Under the pieces are notes generated by a model that was given only the letters and a program-made list of their open reading frames with translations, was not told where the DNA came from and did no database searches. DNA of 64,000 nt from Zygnema cylindricum (taxonomy: Eukaryota; Streptophyta; Zygnematophyceae; Zygnematales; Zygnemataceae), in NCBI GenBank assembly GCA_037447655.1, contig JBBHKE010000271.1, positions 186,001 through 250,000 of the forward strand, read 5' to 3'. This document shows, one piece after another, positions 43,000-51,729 of this stretch. The position numbers and the translations under genes were made by a program. Position 1 is the first letter of the stretch, and each line of letters starts with the position of its first letter.

Positions 43000-43676
43000 T
43001 CCATTAAATGCCGTTGTTTACTGAAAGTCGTTTTGTTTCGTACAATGCCGTACCAAAAAAAAATGACAGAAAATAAAGCCTACTGAATGAGTGATTTGAT
43101 TCTCCACGTTTATGGGCGTAAACATGGACCGTCGGATGCATAATCGGATACGCCATCGTCTGACACTTTCAGTTCCCAACAAGTGACCCGGAGTAGGTCA
43201 ATTGTAAGCACCTGAACGAATAGCATCGCGCCTCGTGGAAAAGTGAACAAATATCCACGACGACCGCGCGACCAGGTGGGTACACGTTGCATGTGACATG
43301 TGCCTTCCGCCATGGAGGATGCGAGGCCACCGGAAGCCGCAAGAAAATCTTTGACGGAGGATTTTATTTTCGCGTCTGTTGCCATCCACTAACCATTCTG
43401 ACATTTTGGTACGCTTTTACAAATCTTAAGTTTCGTCTGCCCGTACAGATTTCATTCAATACGTCGTACGAGTCATTTTTTACCTTCGCTGGTACAAATA
43501 TGTGGTCACAATTTGCTGACAAAAATTCTTTGAAGATTAGCAGAATCATATTTATCTACTACGCGGATCCAATCAAAGTGTGCCACGCAAATAAAATGTC
43601 GGTTACTGACCTGACACAATGGAACGATGGCTTCAGTAAACGTTTTTTTGACGTTTACTGAGACCGCCTAATGGAA
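43000..43676. mobile_element. Possible nested element with gttccatta ends
   Basis: ggttccattaaatgccgttg and the inverse of the right end (gttccattaggcgg...) share the tip gttccatta, with gtttactga a little inside both. The block is absent from the deleted copy at 36366-36952. A 91-residue minus-strand frame (43385-43110) has no known domain. Confidence 0.4.
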
Positions 43677-44054
43677 CAATGCTCTAAGTGCTCTCACCGT
43701 GGAGCTCACGTAACGATAAAAAGCGACTGTGTCCAACACTATTATTTACATGTGGTTGCCGCATTTTTGTTACCGTAAACGTTCGCCGACCGTGTGAATT
43801 GCTAATTTTATTATGACGGTCGACGTTCGCAAGCGGGGCAAAATTTTAAGCGGTTGACACAATATTTTGAAAGTCAAAGTTGTCCAACCGATTGACCGTC
43901 AAATTTGTCTCAACGGTGCTTTATTTGTACCAATGTGTACTTCAAAAGTTCAATTTTTGACAAAATGACGTAAGTGACTGTGCGCAACCAAAACAGTCAC
44001 TATCATGATCAATTCCCTAAACAAAACATCGACTCTACTTAGTGCTTAGGACAC

Positions 44055-44945
44055 TGAAATTCTGTGGTCTCCATTGACCCACAGAATGAGCAGCCTATGT
44101 AAAGCCTCTAGGATAATATTTGCCCCTTCTACTTTCCCGCTGAATAAGCGCCGCCCAGGCACACAAATATTCTGACCACTCTCACCCTTGTGAGGACAAG
44201 ACTCCCCTGAGTCAAACGCAAAAAGAATCACTGAATTTGCTCACCCGAGCAGTAAGTTATGGCTGGTCAAAGATGACCTTTATAGTTACAAGCTCTCTTA
44301 GAGAGAGAGGTACCTAAATATTACTAAGTCTCGGTCTGCCTACTCACGACTACCTACTATTAAACCCTAGTCCAATAGGAACACTATAAAGTACAAGAAG
44401 GTACAATGGGCGATGTACTTATTGTACAACTATTGTACGACAAGGTCTACAAGGTGACACCTGTCATATCGGAAGCCATGGTTCCTCCTCCCATCTTCTC
44501 CGGTATCAAATAATGTGGCGCCACGTGGCACCGCGTGACGCTACATCCGTATGCCGCCGAAAAGCTCACTTCGCGTGGCGGCTTTAATGCCGGCCGTCCG
44601 ATCAAAACATATTTTACACGGTTCAGATTCGCGTACATGCAGAAATTGCTCATTTTGGTTAGTCTGCTGTTAATTAGCTGTTCCGTTAATGTTTATATAT
44701 TTATGAAACCCGTCACGTATATCGTTTCGTAACGCCTTAATGGTTAAGGCGTTAGGCTACAAAGAATATAGAGGTCACAGGTTCAAATCTAGACCTAGGC
44801 ATCATTTTATCCAAAATACCCTTATCTGCAAAAACTGCCACTTTCTAAATATGGCGGCAGCCATGGCGCGCCTTTGATCCTCACTCTCTTTCTTTAAAAC
44901 AAAACTAAAATAGGGAAGTGAACTATTAATTACCTCTTTTCAACA
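44055..44945 (-). repeat. 3' LTR of the intact copia element
   Basis: The minus-strand start TGTTGAAAAGAGG at 44945 follows the polypurine tract, and the end is at 44055 beside the TSD. A plus-strand tRNA-like module lies at 44728-44808. Most differences from the other LTR fall between 44650 and 44810. Confidence 0.95.
44728..44808 (+). repeat. Antisense tRNA-like module in the 3' LTR
   Basis: The plus strand has AACGCCTTAATGGTTAAGGC, an A-box with a D-arm (GCCT/AGGC), and about 40 bases on CACAGGTTCAAATCTAG, a B-box. The acceptor and anticodon stems do not pair, so no working tRNA is proposed. It is antisense to the element. Confidence 0.6.
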
Positions 44946-44956
44946 CTCCCCTTAAT
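44946..44956 (-). promoter_or_regulatory. Polypurine tract of the intact copia element
   Basis: The minus strand reads ATTAAGGGGAG immediately before the TGTTG of the 3' LTR, directly after the ORF stop. This is the expected plus-strand priming site. Confidence 0.8.
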
Positions 44957-44958
44957 TC

Positions 44959-47900
44959 CTAGTCACTTTTCAATTTTAATCCACAGTTTTCTCTGCAATA
45001 AATCAATTTAGGGGAAGGCACTGCTTTTGTCATCATGTCTGCAATCATTTCTCTATCAGTTTTATGAACCAGTTTAATAATTTTATTTTCTACCTTCTCT
45101 CTGACAAAGCTTAGTCTAATATCCATATGCTTAGCTTTGAAGTGATGTTTCGGATTAGCTGCAATAGAGATAGCAGCTTGATTATCACAAAAAACATTTT
45201 GAGTTCCAGACTTCATGAACCCAAGTTCTTCAAGAAGGGATTTAACCCACATTAATTCTTTGGTGGCAGCACAGGAAGCCATGTATTCAGCCTCCATAGT
45301 GGACTGAGCAACTACTTTTTGTTGCTTGCTACTCCAACAACATGCACCGGATCCAATTTGCAACACATATCCAGTCGTACACCTCCTTAAAGGCACATCT
45401 CCATAACTGGCATCACTCCAAGTGGTGATGTCAGTGTGCTCCCCTCCCAAATGCAACCATAATTCCCTTGTCCCCACCAGATACCTCATCACCCTTTTGG
45501 CAGCCTCCCAATCTCTCTTTCTTGGTTCATTTAGATTTCTACTAAGGACACCTACAGCTGCAGCTATATCCGGACGGGTACAGTTCATAAAATAAATTAA
45601 ACTGCCTACAATCTGCCGATAAGGGATATTTTCCATAAATTTTCTTTCTATCTCGTCCATCTCATCATTAATGATGAATATTCCTCCCTCTTCACTCCCC
45701 TCACTCACTTTCTTCAAATCCATGGGAGTAGTACATCCGTTTGCTTTCTCCATTTGAAATTTTTCTAGCATATTACCGATTGCTTCTTTTTGAGTGAGTC
45801 TTATAATTCTATTCCCTCTATCTCTCTCCATCTGAATTCCCAAAATGTACTTTGCTTCGCCAAGATCTTTCATATCAAAACTGCTTCTAAGATCCCGTTT
45901 TAGTTTGTTAATTTTATCTAAGGACTTGCTTAAGACCAACAAATCATCCACATAAATAGCAATAAATATCACTCCATTCTCATCCTCAAATAAATATATA
46001 GAGTGATCTGAACTAATTCTGATATACCCCAAACCGGTCAGAAATTCGTCGAGCTTTATATTCCACTGTCGCGGGGCTTGCTTAAGCCCATAGAGTGATT
46101 TTATCAGTTTGCAAACTTTGTTTTCTTCCCCACTTTCCACGAATCCTTCTGGTTGCCTCATGTAAATTTCTTCTTCCAACTCTCCGTGCAAAAAGGCAGT
46201 TTTAATATCCATCTGGTGGATTTCCATATCCTCCGCTGCGGCTATACTTAAAAGGATTCTAACAGAAGGAAATCTGACTACAGGTGCAAAGGTTTCTTCG
46301 TAGTCTATCCCCTCTTTCTGTGTATAACCTTTTGCAACTAACCTAGCTTTGTACCTCTCAATGGTATTATCCGGGTTTAATTTAAGTTTAAACACCCACT
46401 TACATCCGATCGGTTTTCGGTCCGGTGGACAATCTACCAACTCCCATGTATTGGCTTCCATGATAGAGGCCATTTCTTCATTTATAGCTGTGATCCACCG
46501 GCTACTTTCTGGAGTGTTTATGGCCTCTAAGTATGTTTGAGGTTCATCTGGGTGAGACATCTTTGTGAGTTGGTTATTTACTTGTCTTTCTTGAAGTCGT
46601 TTACTACTTCTTCTTCCCCCTTCAAAATCGGACGCTGGTATGGAAGGCATTCTTGGGTTTCGTTTTGGGAAATTTTCAGCTTCCCTATCTTCCAATTCCG
46701 GTGTCTCATCAAGTTCCTCATCGGTTTCCACTTCGTATTGTGGCGTTGCCTCGGATGTTGTCCTTTCCTCCTTCTCCTTTGGTAGATCTGCAGATTTTTC
46801 TTTTTCTCCCTCTTCCTTCTCTTCATTTTCAAAGTCAAAGTCAGAAAACTGATCCGTTTCAAATCTGATTTTGACTTCCTTATTATATTTGAATGGATCA
46901 ATGGACTTCTCTTCATTCATCACCACTATGTGTTTTACCAAAATTATATCTCTCTTTTTCAAGTCATACACTCGGTATCCTTTTGTGCTCTCATCATATC
47001 CTACAAGATATCCTGGTTTCCCTCTTCCCTCTAACTTCCATTTAGTCTTATCGGAATCCAAACTGTAGACTTGACTTCCGAACACTCTCAAACTAGACAA
47101 ATCAGGCTTTCTTCCTGTCCACCTCTCATACGGAGTTTCCTCCTTATTTGCTGAAGTTAGGACTCTATTTTTGATGAAATTAGCATAGTTCATAGACTCA
47201 GCCCAAAACTGCAGCCCTATCCTCTTATCACTTAACATACTTCTGGACATATCTCCTAAAGTTCTATTCACTCTTTCTGCTACCCCATTTTGTTCCGGAT
47301 TATAGGGAACAGTTTTCTCATGATGAATTCCTTCTTCTTTAAGATATTCTTCAAAATCCCTTGAGGTGTATTCTTTCCCATTATCACTTCTTATCTCTTT
47401 TATTGAGGTTTCATGTAGCTTTTCACTCCATACTTTATACTCTTTGAAACATCTTAATACCTCTGACTTATGTCTGAGAAAGTATACCTTCGTGTATCTA
47501 GACCAATCATCTGTGATAGTTAACATCCATCTTTTCCCCCCATGTGAGGCATACCTAGCAGGTCCCCAAACATCAGTGTGAACTAGATCTAATACTTTCT
47601 CTCTCCTAAATGTGGTTGCCTTTGGAAATGGAAGTCTATGAATCTTCCTTTGGGCACATCCACTACAATCATCAAAGGTCTCATCATCTTCAAAAGTAAT
47701 ACCCTCCACTATTCCATTTTTCTTCATTTTCTTTAATCTATCTAGATGCACATGCCCCAACCTTTTATGCCAAAGCATCATCTCACTTGCACACGAGTAG
47801 AGAACACTCTTTTCATTGCAAAGTACAATTCTGAACATTCCTTGACTGCCCTTCTCAGCTATGAAATAAACCTCATTATCAAAGCTTGCTGTGAAGATTC

Positions 47901-49395
47901 CTTTCCTAGTTCCTGTTTCAAACTCCTTTTCATCTAGGACAGCTGTTGAGACTAGGTTCTTGCTAAGTTGTGGAATGTAAAGAACGTCTGAGAGTGTTAC
48001 AATTGAGGCCTTTCCATCAACTAGAACCTTCAAGTCAACAGTTCCAACAAGACTTGTGGTTTCTACTCTACCATCTCCGTACTCTATCTCAACTGTTGGG
48101 ATCTTTCTCAGTTTAGTGAACCACCGCTTATCTTTGCACATATGCATTGAAGCCCCTGAGTCTATGATCCACCCATCCTCGGGTGGATCCCTCTTACCTC
48201 CGAAAGCACACTTTTGTCTCCGTGGAATGTCGACATGCTTTTCAGTGTTTTTCGGATTAAGGAGAAGCTCCTCAAGCTCCTCTTCAGGTTCAGTTTTTCC
48301 TTCCACTTCCTCATCAAGAACTTGAGTCAGGAAAGCCTTTTTCTTTCCTCCGTCCTTTGAAGTTTCTTGACCATCTTTCAGTCGAAGATCTGCAAGTCTG
48401 ACACAATCTGCCATATAGTGTCCCGGTTTCTTGCAGAAGTGACATAATCCTCCTCGAGAAGTTCCTCTCCCCTGTCTATCAAATCTGCCACCTCCTTGTC
48501 CTCTTCCACCAAAGTTTCGATAAGGATCTTTCCCTCTCTCCTCATCACGCTTCCGCCAATCAGCTCCTGCAGACAATGCTTGAACACTTGGACTCCCTCT
48601 CCTAAGCTCTATGGTGCTTTCTTTCACTAAAATCATTCCCACAGTGTCATCCCAATTCCAATTGCTATCTCCTATGTCCTGCAATCGGTTAATGATATTC
48701 TCATACTCTTCAGGTAGTTTCATCATTAATGTGTTCACTCTTTGTCTCTCAGACCATGAGTTACCTGCACTCTCTAACTCTCCAAACAATGCTCCTAAAT
48801 CATTGCAATAATTATCCATACTTCCTCCCTTATAAGTATAAGCTGCAATCTTATTTTCTGCCAACTGTTGCTGCTGCAATGATCCACTCTTATATTTGTT
48901 AACTAGTGATATCCAAATCTGAGATGAAGATTTGACATGCATAAGGGGAATGGCAATGCCCTTTGCTACACTTTTAAGAATTAAGAGCTTAGCAACCTTG
49001 TCTTTGTAGTTCCACTTTTCATACTCTGATCTTTCGGTCTGAACCCTTGTCGTTGTTGCTGGTGGTGCTGCTGCCGGTATCGCCTTCGGCAATGGTGTTA
49101 CTTGAGTTGCAACTCTTTCCTTTTCTCCTTCCATGACAATCTCTTCTCCTTCCTCATCTTCATCCTCGGTGATGGTGGCAGCTGTTCTACCAACTGTAGA
49201 GGCGGAGGTGCCAGAAAAACGTGTCCCTCCAAACCCAGGTGGAGGTGGGCATCGAATTTGTCCAGACACTATGCCCCATAAATGCTTCTCAAATAGTTCT
49301 CCCTCCATCATCATTTCCCAATAAAGAAAGTCTGATCCATCAAATATGGGCACCCTAGAGGGTGGGCCCATAACCTGAAATTCTGTGGTCTCCAT
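44959..49395 (-). CDS. Ty1/copia gag-pol polyprotein, intact, 1478 aa
   Basis: A single uninterrupted frame encodes, in copia order, gag, protease, integrase, reverse transcriptase and RNase H. Visible landmarks are the gag zinc knuckle CHFCKKPGHYMADC (about residue 316), protease DSGAS (about 412), the integrase HHCC region with HKRLGH and CSGCAQRK (540-590), the DDE core with HTDVWG, SDNGKEY and NGVAERVNR (about 608-705), RT with KARLVAKGYTQ, DIKTAFLHGELEE and YVDDLL (1000-1160), and RNase H with EAEYMA and DNQAAI (1365-1420). The ATG lies inside the 5' LTR (49376 is its edge), so the first six residues (METTEF) are LTR-coded and the PBS is translated as part of VMGPPS. No gag-pol frameshift is needed, as is usual for plant copia. 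Confidence 0.97.
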   Translation of the reverse strand: METTEFQVMGPPSRVPIFDGSDFLYWEMMMEGELFEKHLWGIVSGQIRCPPPPGFGGTRFSGTSASTVGRTAATITEDEDEEGEEIVMEGEKERVATQVTPLPKAIPAAAPPATTTRVQTERSEYEKWNYKDKVAKLLILKSVAKGIAIPLMHVKSSSQIWISLVNKYKSGSLQQQQLAENKIAAYTYKGGSMDNYCNDLGALFGELESAGNSWSERQRVNTLMMKLPEEYENIINRLQDIGDSNWNWDDTVGMILVKESTIELRRGSPSVQALSAGADWRKRDEERGKDPYRNFGGRGQGGGRFDRQGRGTSRGGLCHFCKKPGHYMADCVRLADLRLKDGQETSKDGGKKKAFLTQVLDEEVEGKTEPEEELEELLLNPKNTEKHVDIPRRQKCAFGGKRDPPEDGWIIDSGASMHMCKDKRWFTKLRKIPTVEIEYGDGRVETTSLVGTVDLKVLVDGKASIVTLSDVLYIPQLSKNLVSTAVLDEKEFETGTRKGIFTASFDNEVYFIAEKGSQGMFRIVLCNEKSVLYSCASEMMLWHKRLGHVHLDRLKKMKKNGIVEGITFEDDETFDDCSGCAQRKIHRLPFPKATTFRREKVLDLVHTDVWGPARYASHGGKRWMLTITDDWSRYTKVYFLRHKSEVLRCFKEYKVWSEKLHETSIKEIRSDNGKEYTSRDFEEYLKEEGIHHEKTVPYNPEQNGVAERVNRTLGDMSRSMLSDKRIGLQFWAESMNYANFIKNRVLTSANKEETPYERWTGRKPDLSSLRVFGSQVYSLDSDKTKWKLEGRGKPGYLVGYDESTKGYRVYDLKKRDIILVKHIVVMNEEKSIDPFKYNKEVKIRFETDQFSDFDFENEEKEEGEKEKSADLPKEKEERTTSEATPQYEVETDEELDETPELEDREAENFPKRNPRMPSIPASDFEGGRRSSKRLQERQVNNQLTKMSHPDEPQTYLEAINTPESSRWITAINEEMASIMEANTWELVDCPPDRKPIGCKWVFKLKLNPDNTIERYKARLVAKGYTQKEGIDYEETFAPVVRFPSVRILLSIAAAEDMEIHQMDIKTAFLHGELEEEIYMRQPEGFVESGEENKVCKLIKSLYGLKQAPRQWNIKLDEFLTGLGYIRISSDHSIYLFEDENGVIFIAIYVDDLLVLSKSLDKINKLKRDLRSSFDMKDLGEAKYILGIQMERDRGNRIIRLTQKEAIGNMLEKFQMEKANGCTTPMDLKKVSEGSEEGGIFIINDEMDEIERKFMENIPYRQIVGSLIYFMNCTRPDIAAAVGVLSRNLNEPRKRDWEAAKRVMRYLVGTRELWLHLGGEHTDITTWSDASYGDVPLRRCTTGYVLQIGSGACCWSSKQQKVVAQSTMEAEYMASCAATKELMWVKSLLEELGFMKSGTQNVFCDNQAAISIAANPKHHFKAKHMDIRLSFVREKVENKIIKLVHKTDREMIADMMTKAVPSPKLIYCRENCGLKLKSD
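49361..49375 (-). promoter_or_regulatory. Primer binding site matching the initiator tRNA-Met anticodon arm
   Basis: Directly next to the 5' LTR the plus strand reads GGTGGGCCCATAACC. This equals the anticodon stem-loop of plant initiator tRNA-Met (anticodon CAU inside) as I remember it, so the minus-strand RNA would pair with it. Standard plant copia elements instead pair with the tRNA 3' end (TGGTATCAGAGC). Drosophila copia and yeast Ty5 are known to use such cleaved half-tRNA primers. Confidence 0.7.
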
Positions 49396-50266
49396 TGACC
49401 CACAGAATGAGCAGCCTATGTAAAGCCTCTAGGATAATATTTGCCCCTTCTACTTTCCCGCTGAATAAGCGCCGCCCAGGCACACAAATATTATGACCGC
49501 TCTCACCCTTGTGAGGACAAGACTCCCCTGAGTCAAACGCAAAAAGAATCACTGAATTTGCTCACCCGAGCAGTAAGTTATGGCTGGTCAAAGATGACCT
49601 TTATAGTTACAAGCTCTCTTAGAGAGAGAGGTACCTAAATATTACTAAGTCTCGGTCTGCCTACTCACGACTACCTACTATTAAACCCTAGTCCAATAGG
49701 AACACTATAAAGTACAAGAAGGTACAATGGGCGATGTACTTATTGTACAACTATTGTACGACAAGGTCTACAAGGTGACACCTGTCATATCGGAAGCCAT
49801 GGTTCCTCCTCCCATCTTCTCCGGTATCAAATAATGTGGCGCCACGTGGCACCGCGTGACGCTATATCCGTATGCCGCCGAAAAGCTCACTTCGCGTGGC
49901 GGCTTTAATGCCAGCCGTCCGATCAAAACATATTTTACACGGTTCAGATTCGCGTACATGCAGAAATTGCTCATTTTGGTTAGTCTGCTGTTAATTAGTT
50001 GTTTCGTTAATGTTTATATATTTATGAAACCCGTCACGTGTATCGTTTTGTAACGCCTTAATGGTTAAGGCGTTAGGCTATAAAGAGTTTAGAGGTCACA
50101 GGTTCAAATCTAGATCTAGGCATCATTTTATCCAAAATACCCTTATCTGCAAAAACTGCCACTTTCTAAATATGGCGGCAGCCATGGCGCGCCTTTGATC
50201 CTCACTCTCTTTCTTTAAAACAAAACTAAAATAGGGGAGTGAACTATTAATTACCTCTTTTCAACA
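49376..50266 (-). repeat. 5' LTR of the intact copia element
   Basis: Same length as the 3' LTR. It contains the promoter for the genomic RNA and, at its 3' edge, the gag-pol start codon. A plus-strand tRNA-like module is at 50049-50129, slightly more decayed (CTATAAAGAGTTTAG in place of CTACAAAGAATATAG). Confidence 0.95.
50049..50129 (+). repeat. Antisense tRNA-like module in the 5' LTR
   Basis: A-box AACGCCTTAATGGTTAAGGC and B-box CACAGGTTCAAATCTAG as in the 3' LTR copy. Confidence 0.6.
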
Positions 50267-50271
50267 GACAC

Positions 50272-50963
50272 ATAACAAAGTACACATACTCCGCAGTTTT
50301 ATGTCTTTGCAATTTTGATGTTTGAACACGTGAGAACAGGTTCCCGCAATTCCCCCTAGTATTTATTGCTGTGAAGTAATCTTGAGTGTACTTTCTCGTG
50401 CGGACACCACTCACTTTTGTGTGTCAACGCCGTTTTTTGTACTTTTGTACGAATCAACGATAAGTTAACGTACGGACTTGAATATTCCCCGCAGAACACT
50501 CACTTTATATACCTTCTGAATTAGTGTTGTTGACACTAATTAAACCGCATCTATGTTAGCGTAAATAAAAAAATAACATCGTCAATTCTCTTTTAGGTTT
50601 AAAAGTCTTAATTTAGGGGCGCCGATACATTGTTATTAACACTACACCGCGAATCGCTATTTGTGTTAATGTTTGTTTTACCACTTAATACATCATTTGT
50701 TCGTACACACTTGTCGGATTGTGGATTTGACGGTGGCGATTGAAATTTAAGATTCGCAGCTTCCGATTGGCAGTCTCAAACTGAAAATTGGACAAGTGTG
50801 TACGGAGAAATGATGTTTTAAGCGGCGAAAAAATTGTTAACACTAATAGTGATACATGGTGTACACGGTGACTCGCTATTACAGTTAGAGACGATCCGTG
50901 TTATCAACTCTATGTTGGGTTCAAGGGCCTAACGGCAACAAAAATTAACGCTAACTCCTAACA
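50272..50963. other. Spacer with a diverged duplicate of 51740-51960
   Basis: 50310-50480 (tttgaacacgtgagaacagg, cgcaattccccct) is a diverged direct repeat of about 51765-51910 (tttgaacatgtgaaaacagg, cgattttccctcg). It also contains the MITE listed separately. No gene is recognised. Confidence 0.5.
50643..50863. mobile_element. MITE with ctacaccgcg ends
   Basis: Inverted ends tacaccgcgaatcgctattt...ttaa and ttaacactaatagtgataca...ggtgta enclose about 220 bp. Inner inverted pieces cgtacacacttgtc and gacaagtgtgtacg match the 52488 and 22958 elements. Confidence 0.7.
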
Positions 50964-50971
50964 CTAATTTG

Positions 50972-51721
50972 TAATTTTGTTTATCGGTAAGGATTTGCCG
51001 ATAACCGATATAGGCCTTTTTTCGGGTAGCTGATAATCGATATATTGGTACAATATATCGTTATCGGTGTTATCGCCGATAACACCGATATCGATAGCTA
51101 TTGTCGATATTTATACGGACTGTACAGATAAGTGTACGGCCAGTACACTCAACTGTAACGCGCCGCGGACCCCCTTCCTCCCGATTTCGGTAAAGAATCG
51201 CGATCTTTCCTTCATTATTTCTAATTTAAGGGGGTTTTACTTGGGTACCCCTTCCAGAATGTCCTTTTGAGTGTTATTTTTTTATAAATGGCAGTTAATG
51301 GCGGCAGTCTGACAGATTTGTTCGTCTGCTTTGTTCGTCTGTTCGTCTGGTTTTCGAAAAAGTTAGATTTTACAAATTTACAATGTAATTTATTTTTTTC
51401 GTTTCGGTACTATAGTTTTAGAACTACAAAGTATTATTTTAAATTTGTCAACGTTTATGTGCCGCGCTATCCGTAATAAATTTCAGTTAAACAGCGTATG
51501 GGAAAAATTCTTATACCTGGTATACCACGCTATATAAAGTCAATAATATAATATAGTATATTATAAAGTACAATTGTATGCATACTATATTTTTTTAAGT
51601 TATCGCCGATATGGAATTTGTTGGTCTCGGACCAATATATCGGAACCTCTAATTGTTCGATAACCGATAACTATCGGTATCGGTGTTATCGCGATAATTT
51701 TTTTACCAATACACAACACTA
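50972..51721. mobile_element. hAT-like TATCGATA-rich element, 750 bp, 8-bp TSD
   Basis: Left end taattttgtttatcggtaag, right end ttaccaatacacaacacta. The direct repeat ctaatttg flanks it at 50964-50971 and 51722-51729. Orientation is opposite to the 24070 copy. It carries no transposase. Confidence 0.8.
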
Positions 51722-51729
51722 CTAATTTG

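Larger units (their letters stand above)
40057..44017. mobile_element. Long-TIR DNA transposon (Mutator-like), 8-bp TSD, with nested insertions
   Basis: The ends are GGGAATTGATCATGA (40057) and TCATGATCAATTCCC (to 44017). The direct repeat taaacaaa flanks them at 40049-40056 and 44018-44025. The right TIR is about 335 bp (43680-44017). The left TIR is its inverse, broken by a foldback element with a small MITE at its right end (about 40075-41445) and by a second MITE (41712-42168), and resumes at 42169-42235. No transposase was recognised, so it is non-autonomous. Long TIRs suggest a Mutator-type element, although the duplication is 8 rather than 9 bp. Confidence 0.75.
44055..50266 (-). mobile_element. 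Complete Ty1/copia LTR retrotransposon, 6212 bp
   Basis: Two 891-bp LTRs (44055-44945 and 49376-50266) surround one long minus-strand ORF. The 5-bp duplication gacac lies at 44050-44054 and 50267-50271. LTRs begin TGTTGAAAAG and end GAATTTCA. I count about 13 differences between them (roughly 98.5% identity), so the insertion is fairly recent but not new. PBS, ORF and polypurine tract are all in place, so it may still be functional. Confidence 0.95.

Noticed and set aside
43110-43404. Possible small gene within the long-TIR element (minus strand)
   Set aside because: Two overlapping frames, no motif, and absence from the deleted copy of the element.
44728-44808. Functional tRNA gene
   Set aside because: A and B boxes are recognisable, but acceptor and anticodon stems do not pair, and the block is part of the LTR; it is called tRNA-like only.
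46578-46916. Lys/Arg-rich 112-residue minus-strand frame
   Set aside because: Out-of-frame shadow of the acidic linker in the copia polyprotein.
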